From assembly GCA_032622095.1 (NCBI GenBank), contig CP136061.1, forward strand, positions 238,812,609-238,876,608: 64,000 nt of DNA. Direction: 5' to 3'. The notes under the pieces are model-generated. The model saw only the letters and a program-made list of their open reading frames with translations, did not search any database and had not been told where the DNA came from. Each line of letters starts with the position of its first letter. The first letter of the stretch is position 1. This document shows positions 48,652 to 58,862 of the stretch, in pieces. A program made the position numbers and the translations under genes. This DNA comes from Siphonodentalium dalli. Its lineage: Eukaryota; Mollusca; Scaphopoda; Gadilida; Siphonodentaliidae.

Positions 48652-49946
48652 CACCCCATGTATCCGGATATGCTCGTAGCGGAAGACATGCACGTAGCGG
48701 AATAACCACATGGCCCGCGATTTGCACATCGTCTTTAGTTGTCGTAAGTTATTTCATAAAAACACGGTTTATTTTAACTTGATTTTTTTTAAACGTTAAC
48801 AGCAATAATCGGTCTACAGAAATGAGCGGTTGTGGTTTCCGCAATTTGCATATTACTGTTCGATAATCTGGTTTTATACGAAAATTATGACCTGAAATAC
48901 TTACTCGATATAAGTTTTATCAAATTTTAATGAATCTTTGCATTTCACATTATATAACATACAGTCTCTCAAAGTACGATATCTTAGCTTCAAAATGAAC
49001 TGGACATGTTTGCGATGTCAATCATATTAGTGCCCGAAAAATTAATTTCCATGGAGTCACTCACTTGATTTTGGGGCATGTCTATAGCAAACGTAAAACC
49101 ACTGCTATAGACATGCCATATTTTCTTGCTATGACCTGCATATATGGTTATTTTTATACCCCCACTTTCGAAAAAAATGGGGGGTATACTGGATTGACTG
49201 TGTCTGTCCGTCCGTCCGTCTGTCCGTCACACTTTCTCCGTCCGTTGAGCCGTCCGTCTGTCCGTCCGACCTCATAACTCGAACAACTATGAACCGATTT
49301 CAAAAAAATTTTGTATACAATCTCCTTAGGACGGTCTCTCCGCATGATGCTAATTGTGTTTCGGTCCGACTTTTCTTTTTTAAGTTACGCCTCTTTTTCA
49401 ACTTATTTTGACTTAGAAAATTCTGTCTGACTTAATAACTTTAACAAATATGAACCGATTTCAATATTTTTTTCTGTACAAGCTTCTTGTGACACCATAT
49501 CGATATTATTAGTCCGAATTTTTCTTTAAAGTTAAAAATCTTTTTGGTTGAGTTTATTTACTATGGAAAATGTAGAACATTACTGAAAATGTTGTCTATT
49601 ATATTAAGGGAATATATATCCGCGGAAATAGCAATGTATGCAAAGACTATATTGTCTGGGCTGTTACCACAGAAATTGTAATTTTATGTAAGAAATGCAA
49701 ATTTTGCCACAATTTTTGGCCTAACTTCCCGGTAAAATAGGATTAAACTGCATCAATGTTTAAAGAAGTTTGATGTACAGTTGGGTAAATTATAGCCACA
49801 AATAGTACCACCACCGTCCACCACTGGTATGTGTTGGTTTCGGTGCAACATGTGTCTAACCGTGAACGGTGTGCAAATTGCGGGCCATGTGGTTATTCCG
49901 CTACGAGCATGTCTTCCGCTACGAGAATTTCCGGATGCATGGGGTG
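48652..49946. mobile_element. 1.3-kb element with about 80-bp inverted ends
   Basis: CACCCCATGTATCCGGATAT then GCTCGTAGCGGAAGACATGC and GTAGCGGAATAACCACATGG at the left; their inverses at 49868-49946. Flanks (CTGTAT / TGTATG) do not give an unambiguous target duplication. A G-family repeat (49155-49560) lies inside. Confidence 0.7.
49155..49560 (+). repeat. G-family repeat copy with (GTCC)n, uninterrupted
   Basis: TATACCCCCACTTTCGAAAA, GGGGGGTATACTGGATTGAC, (GTCC)n at 49206-49268, then GACCTCATAACTCGAACAAC and CTTAATAACTTTAACAAATA. It gives the unbroken version of the 34.1-kb copy. Confidence 0.7.
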
Positions 49947-50007
49947 TGTATGTACTATATACATCCTCATATACATGAGCACATATATTCGCGCTGCAGT
50001 CGCGCAT

Positions 50008-50090
50008 ATATATATATATATATATACATCATTTATACTGTATTTTAGTATATATATGTATAATATACCGGTATATATAGGCCTCTATAT
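50008..50090. repeat. (TA)n-rich microsatellite
   Basis: An uninterrupted AT run at about 50009-50026, followed by TATA-rich sequence with TATACCGGTATATATA, a palindrome. Confidence 0.85.
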
Positions 50091-50654
50091 CTATGCGTGA
50101 CCATTTTTGACGGTAACCGGGAATCCACCTTTAAATAAATCTACCGATGTATTAGATTCGACGCGACAAAGATGCGTCCGTCTGTAACAATATCGACCGC
50201 AGACGCATCACCGACGGATTTAATACAATTAGATTCGAGTCGACAAAAATCCGTCGTTTGGAACAGGCCTAACTTTATCAACATGTGTTCAATGTCGAGG
50301 GTGGTAACTTTATCTATCTGGGAGTATATTACTGGAAGAGTAGCTACGGTCTAATTACACTGTTTAATCGTTCTTACTTCATGAAAATAAATAACATAAC
50401 AATAACACATGTTTGAATTATTAACTATTAAAAGTCACATATCACAGTCCAGCTTTTGTGAAACCAGATACAATAAGTCTTTTTTTGTAACAAACTTTTA
50501 AGAGGCTTATTTGCATTATGTCGTTGACCGTTTGAGGATATATTTGATATGGTGCAGATTTATTTAGATGTTGGCTTCGGTAAATAATCCCCATTCTCGC
50601 ATTGATTGTTTTGAGAAGCGAGTGACTTTCACTTAGCTTATGTAGGCTTATGTA

Positions 50655-50908
50655 CAAGCCTTGAAATAGTGTGCCTGTCATTTGCAGAATGAGGTCCCCA
50701 GAGGGTGAATTTAGTGATGCTACCCCGCATAGCGGGCTAGCATCACCAAATTCACCCTCTGGGGACCTCATTCTGCTTACACCTCAGCAGAATGAGGTTC
50801 CCAGAGGGTGAATTTGGTGATGCTAGCCCGCTATGCGGGGTAGCATCACTAAATTCACCCTCTGGGGACCTCATTCTGCAAATGACAGACACACTATTTC
50901 AAGGCTTG
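50655..50908. mobile_element. Family B, short form, 254 bp, perfect 8-bp target duplication
   Basis: Target CTTATGTA at 50647-50654 and 50909-50916. Ends CAAGCCTTGAAATAG and CTATTTCAAGGCTTG. The second hairpin is the reverse complement of the first except for one base (GAGGTTCCC). An 8-bp duplication is the hallmark of hAT-type integration. Confidence 0.95.
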
Positions 50909-50916
50909 CTTATGTA

Positions 50917-52067
50917 ATAAAATCCTATTGTTGATATTCTCGATAGTCGGCAACAAGAGCTTGGACACGTGATGTGCTGATTACGCCTACAGTGCAGATG
51001 CATAATTCCCTACTGCTCGCCATGGCGGCTGCACTTCTAATAGTTGGATTTGAAGGTTGTTATTGGAAGTTTGGAGGTGACAATACCGGCGGACCCACAA
51101 ATTTACGAACCCACGAAAAAGTCATAAATGGCTGAACCACGAAAATTTATACCAACGAATTAAAACCCATTCACAGTATAACATGACTTTATAGATAATA
51201 TGATCGCACGTGACACGTAGTGGAGCAACCACACAAATACATCAAACTGTCACAACAATTTCAATCTATACACGTAGTTTCCAACTTTTGCTGTGTCACG
51301 GCATGGGATTTCAAAATGTTGAATATTTTCACCAAAGTTGGAGGGGCGGATTCCGCGGAACACTACAGTACAACCACCCTGCCACCACATCTCTCGTTAA
51401 AGCAACTCATACACCTCCATGCCAAACAAAACCTAGCAATTTCCCACGTTTATTTATGACAAATATAAATGACTACATGAGCGCATTATCCCAAAATATC
51501 ACTGGGCAAATCTTTCGCACGAACAGTTTCATGGGCTCTTGTCAACATCCCTCGTTTGAATCCAGTCTGTATTTTTTCTAGAAAATGGTGTTTAGAGACG
51601 TCTCTTATTGCATTTAAGCGTATACATTGTGGAAGGCAGCTGAATTAGCTCATGCCTGCAGGTCAAAAATTCAAACTGATAGTCAAAAGGCCATTTGAAA
51701 ACATGATGAAGAATACAATCTTATATATACACACTAGGTCAACAGAAGAACAAACAAAAAAGGAACAATGAAAACCAAACAAACAAACAACACGTTTGTA
51801 GGGAGGGATCCAGGATCCCATATTTATTGTGTGCATATTGTATATAAAAAGTTGTATATGTGTTATGCGTGTTACTCATTAATTTGTGTCGTTGTAATAA
51901 AGCTTTGATTTGCGTACTGGTGACTAAAAGACTTATCAAAGTCAAATATACATATATAAGCTGTTTCCTAACTTCTAACAAAAGCGATTATACGCTGATA
52001 GAGCCTCTATTTATGTCCCGTGTTAGTACAGTCAATAAATTGTGTATGTGTATATATAAGGCCGTGA
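50917..52067. other. No recognisable feature
   Basis: Overlapping open frames at 51210-51581 (123 and 79 codons) have no recognisable domain and no clear splice context. No repeat family seen. Confidence 0.4.
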
Positions 52068-52498
52068 CTTAAGAGCAGTATATCGCTCTTTAGCTGTATG
52101 GGCCTGACACGCTATTCCGTTCTTTAGTACCAAACGCTAAAGAGTGGTATACCACTCTTCATCTTTATGGGTCTGATACGCTTAAGAACGGTAGGCTATA
52201 CCGCTCTTTAGCGGTTGGTACCAAGGAACGGTATGGGCCTACCGCTCTTCAGCGCTGGCACTAAAGAACGGTATACTGCTATTCAGTGACAAACGTCAAA
52301 GAACGGGGCACAGGAGTGGTGTACATCGGTATATACCAATATTTAGCTATACATGGTCCTGGCGCGATAAAGAACGGTCTTACATTATCATCCGTACTGC
52401 TCGATCTCCAGTGTCCGACTATAAAGAGCCGTATACCGCTCCTTAGCCCTCATCGCTAAAGAGCGGCATGCCGTTCTTGAGCCCTCAGTGCTAAAGCC
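52068..52498. repeat. Cluster of about 8 dyad-symmetric units
   Basis: Each unit is an imperfect palindrome with half-site GCTAAAGARCGGTA and its inverse TACCGYTCTTTAGC, at about 52068, 52136, 52190, 52224, 52260, 52366, 52421 and 52454. Spacers resemble TATGGGCCTGACACG. CpG-rich compared with the surroundings. Unit spacing is about 40-65 bp where regular. Function unknown; it resembles an array of dyad binding sites. Confidence 0.75.
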
Positions 52499-52594
52499 AC
52501 TTCGTATATATAATTGCGTCTATAGTCTAGTGATGTGAAATCAGTGTTTCCGGTAGAGACCAAATGTGTCTGGATTCTGGCCCACAAAGCCAAA

Positions 52595-52906
52595 TGACGT
52601 AAATGACGTCATGGACCATGTCATGACGTCTTCGCTGGTTTTCGTTCAGCTAACTAACGAAATTGGTCAAAATGAAACTAATCTATAGGCCTAAATCACA
52701 TAGGAATTGTTCAGAAAAACTGAAGTTGGTAATTTCATAACCACCCCTTGGTCCACTTCCGATTCTGTGATTTCACCATTTCTTTTGGGAAATTATTGTT
52801 CCCAGGATGCTATGCGAAAGCGGAGCGGAAGTCACGTGATTTTTGTGCGCCGTTTTTCATCGCGTCGAAATTCTGTTTCATGGTATTGTAAAAATTAATG
52901 ACGTCA
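52595..52906. promoter_or_regulatory. Cluster of CRE-type palindromes with E-box/ETS-like motifs
   Basis: Perfect TGACGTCA at 52604-52611 and 52899-52906, near matches TGACGTAA (52595) and TGACGTCT (52624), and an ETS-like GCGGAAGT next to CACGTG near 52827-52838. CREB/ATF proteins bind TGACGTCA in many animals. That this is an internal promoter or enhancer is inference; I see no coding exon directly downstream. Confidence 0.35.
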
Positions 52907-53149
52907 TTCACGCCTAAACTTGAAAAGCAACAATTTGCAGTTTCCGGATGAATCAAGTGAACTGAACCAAATTTGGTAAATTTTGTATGTGAATTTTTCA
53001 GTCAAAAATACCATACTTGAATTTACTGTGTTTTATTTTTGTTATCATTCCGTCTTAAGTCAAAGGTTTCAAACACATTGAAATAAACCTTGCCCCACTC
53101 TACTCCAGAAACGGGCGTATTGTTCATGTTTGTAAGAGAATACCAAACA

Positions 53150-53549
53150 TTAACCCTTTACCCAACAGAACGGCCCTGTGCCAATGCATTCTCTTATATA
53201 TGCGAGTCGACCATAGGTCGCCTCGCATATATAAGAGAATGCATTGGCTTAACACATTAAAAATTATAAAATTGTTAAAGAATGTAAGAAAAAATGGTAA
53301 AAAGTGTTAAAAAAAGATTTTTTTTAGGCCAATGCATTCTCTTATATATGCGAGGCGACCTATGGTCGACTCGCATATATAAGAGAATGCATTGGCACAG
53401 GGCATAACTGTAACTATCACAAGGTGGTCAAGGAGCCGGTTCCAATGATATCCATATTTGTATGGTTCTATTGAGACAGACCGAAGATATTTTAGGCTGT
53501 TGAAGCTTAATTTGGCCGGTTTTGGCCGTTTTGTTGGGTAAAGGGTTAT
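53150..53549. mobile_element. Family C4: TTAA MITE with two hairpin cassettes
   Basis: TTAACCCTTTACCCAACAG at the left. The right end is GTTGGGTAAAGGGTTATA, so the distal TTAA has mutated to TTAT. H hairpins at 53180-53248 and 53328-53396. Confidence 0.9.
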
Positions 53550-54386
53550 ACTGATTTTATCTCATGTTCCAAGCTTGTAACATTCAAAGAGCTCAGGCAA
53601 ACATAGAATCCATATCATAAACATCACACCAGATTTGCAATCAGTAAATGAATTACATATTTGTTGTTTGGTTGGTTCCAGTTCTAGAAGTATTAACTTA
53701 AACGAGACAATGATGTTCCGACAATAATATAAATGTCTTTGATAATAATTTGTCTGTTTGTGTTGTGTGATGTTACATTAGTCAACTTCCATCAGTATGC
53801 ATCGGGTATCATTCCCATCAGTCATTTTGTATCCAGTATCAAACATCTTTCTTTGCATAACTGTTCATGCTAAACGGTCATGTACTTTGAAATTTGAGCT
53901 TCGTTTTAAACAGGTTATAGTTACCTCACCATTGAGTGGGTTTATTTTAACCTTAAGGACAGATGTTTTTGTCCCCCAAAAAAATAATTCTGGGGGACTA
54001 TAGAAATCACCAGTGTTCATCCATCCCATCACCAGTGTCCATCCTTCCCAGATGGATTCTGGAAGATAACTTTAGTTTTTTGATATTCGATTGTTTTCAA
54101 ATTTTGTACGTGGACTATACCCACATGGAAATACAGGTCAAGTTTGAATTTGGGTTCAGTCAGTCCATTTTTACCGGAGTTGTGGTCCTTGTTGACTTTG
54201 AATTTGCTGATTATTTTGTTTTCTGGATGATAACTTTATTTTGTATCATATGCTATTATTGTGTGTGATGTCCAATTAATATGTACTCGTATTTTGTAAC
54301 TCTTCAGAAAATTAACATATAATCTGCAGCGGGCATTGACTGACAATGACTTGACAGCCCTCATAGCAACATGTAATATTCAGGCC
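53550..54386. other. Intronic DNA with a receptor-like dispersed repeat
   Basis: 54050-54200 (CAGGTCAAGTTTGAATTTGG, ACCGGAGTTGTGGTCC) matches the repeat type at 17700 and 19320. Short open frames 53797-54268 overlap it and have no family. Confidence 0.45.
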
Positions 54387-54766
54387 TTAACCCTTTACCC
54401 AACAAACCGGCCAAAACCGGCCAAATAAAGCTTCAACAGCCTAAAATATCTTTGGTCTGTCTCAATAGAACCATACAAATATGGATATCATTGGAACCGG
54501 CTCCTTGACCACATTGTGATAGTTACAGTTATGCCCTGTGCCAATGCATTCTCTTATATATGCGAGTCGACCATAGGTCGCCTCGCATATATAAGAGAAT
54601 GCATTGGCCTAAAAAAAACTTTTTTTACCATTTTTTCTTACATTCTTTAACAATTTTTAATGTGTTAAGCCAATGCATTCTCTTATATATGCGAGGCGAC
54701 CTATGGTCGACTCGCATATATAAGAGAATGCATTGGCACAGGGCCCTTCTGTTGGGTAAAGGGATT
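54387..54766. mobile_element. Family C5, inverted orientation
   Basis: TTAACCCTTTACCCAACAAA begins with the arm that is distal in C1-C4 (GGCCAAAACCGGCCAAATAA). H hairpins at 54540-54608 and 54669-54737. The right end GTTGGGTAAAGGGATTTA has lost TTAA. Confidence 0.9.
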
Positions 54767-54781
54767 TATTTATTGATTAAT

Positions 54782-55439
54782 GGCCCACTTAATTTTCAAA
54801 TGCCCAGATAACATTATACACGACTTATTCCATATTATTTACCATTTGGTAGAGGAACCAAAAATATATATATTCCATCAGAATACGGAACAGCTGTGGC
54901 CCAGGAGCATCCACCAAGTGATTCTTTTAAAGATTTCCCCCGTTATCAACCCAGAATGCATCAGAATTCAAACTAAGAGACAGTTATTCCCCTTCCATTG
55001 AGAATAATAGACTTTGCTGCACCGTCCGGATAAAAATTAAGCACAGAACACACCTCGGTAACCCGACAACAGCCCTCTCAATTCAGATTTTTTGGCTTCG
55101 GCAATCCGCTACGGCAACCATTGTCATGGGTCCAGTTTGCTTCTGTTTCTAATTCACTTTTCTGAAAGAGCACACATAACTAGACATAATATAACAAAAT
55201 GGCACTTTTGGCCAGTCCGTTCCAACAAAAACGCTAAGTCACTACACTACTGCAAATGGCTTCGGCATTGCTGATTGCCATAGCCCATTATGAGGGCTGC
55301 ATCAAAAACAACATATTCCCAGTTTATTCGATCGTATCAGTTGATAATACAATATTTTGGAGCTTCCTCTTTCAAATGGTATATAATATGGAATATGTTG
55401 TATATAATATGATCTGGTGATTCGAAAATTAAGTTGGCC
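54782..55439. mobile_element. P: 658-bp element with long inverted repeats
   Basis: GGCCCACTTAATTTTCAAAT at the left. The right end inverse is GGCCAACTTAATTTTCGAAT. The match extends about 90 bp inward (ATTCCATATTATTTACCATT). TTAAT stands before it and at 55441-55445. A related, partial sequence is at 10448-10790 (GGCCCACTTAATTTTTGAGT; CCCAGAATGCAACAGAATTC). Confidence 0.6.
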
Positions 55440-55545
55440 TTTAATATATATTATTTTGATGGCTTTATTTTCATCTTAAAAATTCAATTCTATGATTTTT
55501 AGAACCCCAAATCCTTTAACTGAAAATTCAAACAATACAGAGACA

Positions 55546-55799
55546 CAAGCCTTGAAATAGGGTGTCTGTCATTTGCAGAATGAGGTCCCCAGAGGGTGAA
55601 TTTAGTGATGCTACCCCGCATAGCAGGCTAGCATCACCAAATTCACCCTCTGGGAACCTCATTCTGCTGAGGTGTAAGCAGAATGAGGTCCCCAGAGGGT
55701 GAATTTGGTGATGCTAGCCCGCTATGCAGGGTAGCATCACTAAATTCACCCTCTAGGGACCTCATTCTGCAAACGACAGACACCCTATTTCAAGGCTTG
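55546..55799. mobile_element. Family B, short form, 254 bp, perfect 8-bp target duplication
   Basis: Target CAGAGACA at 55538-55545 and 55800-55807. Same ends and length as the 38.8-kb and 50.7-kb copies. The internal junction reads TGAGGTGTAAG, the inverse of TACACCTCA, so it sits in the opposite orientation. Confidence 0.95.
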
Positions 55800-55807
55800 C
55801 AGAGACA

Positions 55808-56386
55808 ATGAAAAGTCTTTGTTATGTCAAGTTAGTTTATGTGTTTTTCTATTAAAATAAATTAAGTTTTTTTAGGGGGTGGTGGGAGGGGGTAAATAGT
55901 GTCTGTATGGAAACCCCATTTCACTGATTTGTTTTTTGTCCTTATCACAGAAAACAAATGCCTAAAATAAATTTTGATCAAAAACTAGTTAACTGATGTT
56001 CTATATTATATTTATAAACTGGAGAAATATTCTTTCTATATTATTCACTGTGCCTGACACTCTCTGTTACTGAAATGTTATGATCGTTTAATCATGCCAT
56101 TAACCTTAATTGAAAAATCATTGCTTTCATTGTTCAAGGCTTTCCTTTGAAGTGGAGAAGTTGATAAATATTGGTTCAAAGTGAAGTCCTTTTTGCAGCT
56201 TTTAGCAGACATATTTTTTTATAATAAAACTATTTCTCAATTTTAGCTCAACTTGTAATGTTGTAGCTCTTGGGTCTTGTTATTTGAAGCAGTAGCATTT
56301 TTAAATAAAATATATCAACTTTCAGATTATGGTTCAGTTACCAAATCAATTTCCTTTGTTCCAGAAAAAATATGTTTTGAGAGAAA
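55808..56386. other. No recognisable feature
   Basis: AT-rich intronic DNA with a GGGGGTGGTGGGAGGGGG run near 55874. No coding frame or repeat identified. Confidence 0.4.
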
Positions 56387-56630
56387 TTAAATCTTTCATG
56401 ATGGGAGCTGCGCTGGTGTAGCATTAAAGATCCTGTGCTAGTGCATTCTCTTATATATGCGAGTCTCCCATAGGGAGCCTCACATATATAATAGAATGCA
56501 CTGGCTTAAAAAGTCAAGGTAAATATTGTTAGGCGAATGTATTCTCTTATATATGCTAGGCTCCCCTTGTGAGATTCAGATATATAAGAGAATGCATTGG
56601 CACAGGGTTTTCACAAAATTTCAGGAAGCT
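56387..56630. mobile_element. Family E MITE with two subtype-II hairpin cassettes
   Basis: TTAA then ATCTTTCATGATGGGAGCTG, and GCATTAAAGATCCTGTGCTA. Hairpins at 56437-56505 and 56533-56601 have the same outer stem as H but an inner stem of CTCCC/GGGAG type. The right end is decayed. Confidence 0.7.
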
Positions 56631-56785
56631 AGCTACAACTTCTGGGTCCTGGGAAATGGGTGGGCTCCATACACTCGGCTTAGTTTCTCAATTTTATGAT
56701 GACTATAGAAATTTAAGGGAACTGTGGACAGGACACCATAACTTTTCTCAGCTGTTCGCCCCATAAAATGCCCTGATGGTAACTA

Positions 56786-56978
56786 CAGTAATGCCCAAAG
56801 TACATGACCCTTTAATCACAGCAGAATTATGGGAATTTTTCATGATTTAGTCGGAAATATGGCTTGTCACAGTGAGAGCTTTCCGATGAATGGCAGCAAG
56901 CCATATTTCGGACCAAATCCTGAAAAATTTCCCATAATTCTGCTATGGTATAGTGGTCGATTATTTAGGACATTACTG
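56786..56978. mobile_element. Family A foldback MITE adjoining a PDE3 splice acceptor
   Basis: TA then CAGTAATGCCCAAAGTACAT to GGACATTACTG then TA. It ends 37 bp before the exon at 57016, so the acceptor's pyrimidine tract follows immediately. Confidence 0.9.
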
Positions 56979-57015
56979 TATGTCTACAGTGGTGCTTCTG
57001 CCTTAATTTTTTCAG

Positions 57016-57555
57016 AGATTGCGGAGAAGTCTGCCACCTAGTCTCATTCGACGGATGTCCACAAGTACTTGGACAACAACAACGTCAGCCACGGGTATGC
57101 CGACACTCGAACCCGAACCGCTACGCTTACGGAGTTCCAGCTTCAGGCACTCGCGAGATTCCACACCAAATACGAGTCCGGCAGGGAGTCGAAGCAACAG
57201 CCCTTCTCCCAGTTCTCCAACAACAGTCGTACTGACAATCCCAAAATCAAGGTCATTCTCAATGGCCTCACCTCAGCAGGTCAGCACAAATCAACAAAAG
57301 CGATTTCCTCGGAAAAGTACAGGTTCTGTTTTGCATAGTTCAGAAAGTGACAAACTGTTGAGTCCACTTTTGAAACATGATGTTGAAGTTGAAGGGCGAG
57401 AGGAGAAGCAAGTTAACGCGTCCAAGGATCCACACTACACACTGCGAAGGTTGAATATCACATCTGATTATGAAAGTAACGACTCTCCAAGCAGTAGTGA
57501 TCATAGTGATAACGTGTTGACGTCGGAGGAGTTGTCAATATCTCCGCCACGAAAG
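57016..57555 (+). CDS. PDE3: PDE3 internal exon: basic/Ser-Thr-rich regulatory segment
   Basis: Bounded by TTAATTTTTTCAG and GTAAATTTT; 180 codons, phase 0 at both ends. It starts [19 protein letters not shown] followed by [16 protein letters not shown]. Later it has [13 protein letters not shown] (about residues 68-80) and [18 protein letters not shown] (about 150-167). These three blocks occur in the same order in vertebrate PDE3A (family knowledge). RRMS, RSSSF and RSFS are basophilic kinase-type sites (PKA/Akt-like consensus) in a region that is phosphorylated and 14-3-3-bound in vertebrate PDE3. Whether they are used here is inference. The catalytic HD domain is not in this exon and would follow downstream of the window. 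The segment between the conserved blocks is low-complexity Ser/Pro and poorly conserved. Confidence 0.96.
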
Positions 57556-57672
57556 GTAAATTTTCATTACATCATTACATTTTCATTACATTCCACACCT
57601 AAAAATACCTTTGCTTCAGTTAACAGACTGAGAAAAAACAATTCCCAAAAAATATGATAATTGGCTGATTAT

Positions 57673-57785
57673 GGTGTGCCTGTCATTTGCAGAATGAGGT
57701 CCCCTGAGGGTGAATTTAGTGACGCTAGCCCGCTATGCGGGATAGCGTCACTAAATTCACCCTCTGGGGACCTCATTCTGCTTGG
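57673..57785. mobile_element. Family B single hairpin
   Basis: GTGTGCCTGTCATTTGCAGA then GCAGAATGAGGTCCCC...GGGGACCTCATTCTGC with loop TAGCCCGCTATGCGGGATAG. It lies 118 bp after the PDE3 donor. The spacer and second hairpin are absent. Confidence 0.8.
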
Positions 57786-58590
57786 GCCTCATCTTCTCTG
57801 GTAAGTTTCTTTATTATAAAATTATAACAGCTTATTATCTGAACTACTCGTCAATAAGTATTTAGTAAAGAAACGCGGCTATCTTAACAGTCTTCCAAGT
57901 GAACATGAGGACGTAGTATTCTTTAGTCCCGTGCATGTATTCTTTGTCCCATTAAGACTGCGCTACCTTTATTTTCTTTTGAGTTCTATTTGCCACGGCC
58001 ACCATGTTTTTGTTGCAATTCTTCATGTGACATAATTAAAGTCAGCTAATTTGTCCAACAGTGGCAGTTAGCACTGTTCATGTTTCTGTTCTAGAGAAAG
58101 GCAATTCATTTTGTCTAGACAAACAACACCTTAAATTATGCAAGGCCAATTAGCATATAAGGCTAATATAAACAAATTGCCCCATTATCATCCCCTGTGT
58201 TGAGCCCAAGTCTGAGTTTAGTGCGCCTGTCATTTGCAGAATGAGGTCCCCAGAGGGTGAATTTAGTGACACTATCCCACATAGCGGGCTAGCATCACTA
58301 AATTCAACCTCTGGGGACCTCATTCTGCTTGGGCCTCATCTTCTCTGGAAAGTTTCTTTATTATAAAATATCTATAGAAAAATCTTCACATAGATTCTAT
58401 TTCTTTTTTAGTTTAGTTTTTCTGTATCCCCAAATTGGCAGACGACACATTGCATAATCAAGGTTCCCAATGGGTGTACATCACAATATTCAACATTTGG
58501 GAACTTCCATCTGAGTCTATGTCTTCCGTAGGAGATGATGCGATGCATAATGAGGTCTCCAGAGGGTAAATTTGGTTATGCTAGCCCACT
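57786..58590. mobile_element. Family F and long family B remnants
   Basis: CTTATTATCTGAACTACTCG (57831) is a family F fragment, inverse. 58208-58590 is a long-form family B: first hairpin 58240-58329, spacer, and start of the second hairpin (CATAATGAGGTCTCCAGAGG). The 57900-58200 stretch shows nothing assignable. Confidence 0.65.
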
Positions 58591-58862
58591 GTTTTGGGAC
58601 AAACTTATTTCTACTTGACAAGTCTTGAATATGGTTGACAAATTTAAACCAAAATCAAGCCACAATTTTTCTAAAGGTTTTTCTAAACCGAACTGGATGA
58701 TATATTCAGTAATAACTAGTGAAACGAATGTATATTTAGCTTATTTGATTTAATTCCAAGTTTGAATATGGGGGCTATCCATTAAACATGTCCATTTTGA
58801 TCAGTTATGGCTCTTTTCTATATAACATGATGATATCACTGGATCATAGTTCTTTGATGAGC

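Larger units (their letters stand above)
45535..50269. mobile_element. 4.7-kb composite element with Harbinger-like ends and TAA target duplication
   Basis: TAA (45532-45534), then GGCCGTTCCAAACGACGG. The right end is the inverse, CCGTCGTTTGGAACAGGCC, then TAA (50270-50272). The inverted match extends to GACTCGAATCTAAT. Subterminal regions at both ends carry many GACGGATT / AGACGAATC / GACGCATC motifs, plausible transposase-binding repeats. A 3-bp TAA duplication and GGCC-starting ends suggest PIF/Harbinger. No transposase was recognised, and the interior is occupied by other repeats, so it is non-autonomous or a composite. Confidence 0.7.
43391..57015 (+). other. PDE3: PDE3 intron, 13,625 bp
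   Basis: GTAAGATATAAA at the 5' end and TTAATTTTTTCAG at the 3' end, phase 0. It contains family C, A and B MITEs, the Harbinger-like composite, the dyad-symmetric array and the CRE cluster, listed separately. Confidence 0.9.

Noticed and set aside
51210-51581. 123-codon open frame as an exon
   Set aside because: An overlapping frame is open at the same place, no family motif, no convincing acceptor/donor pair in phase with PDE3.
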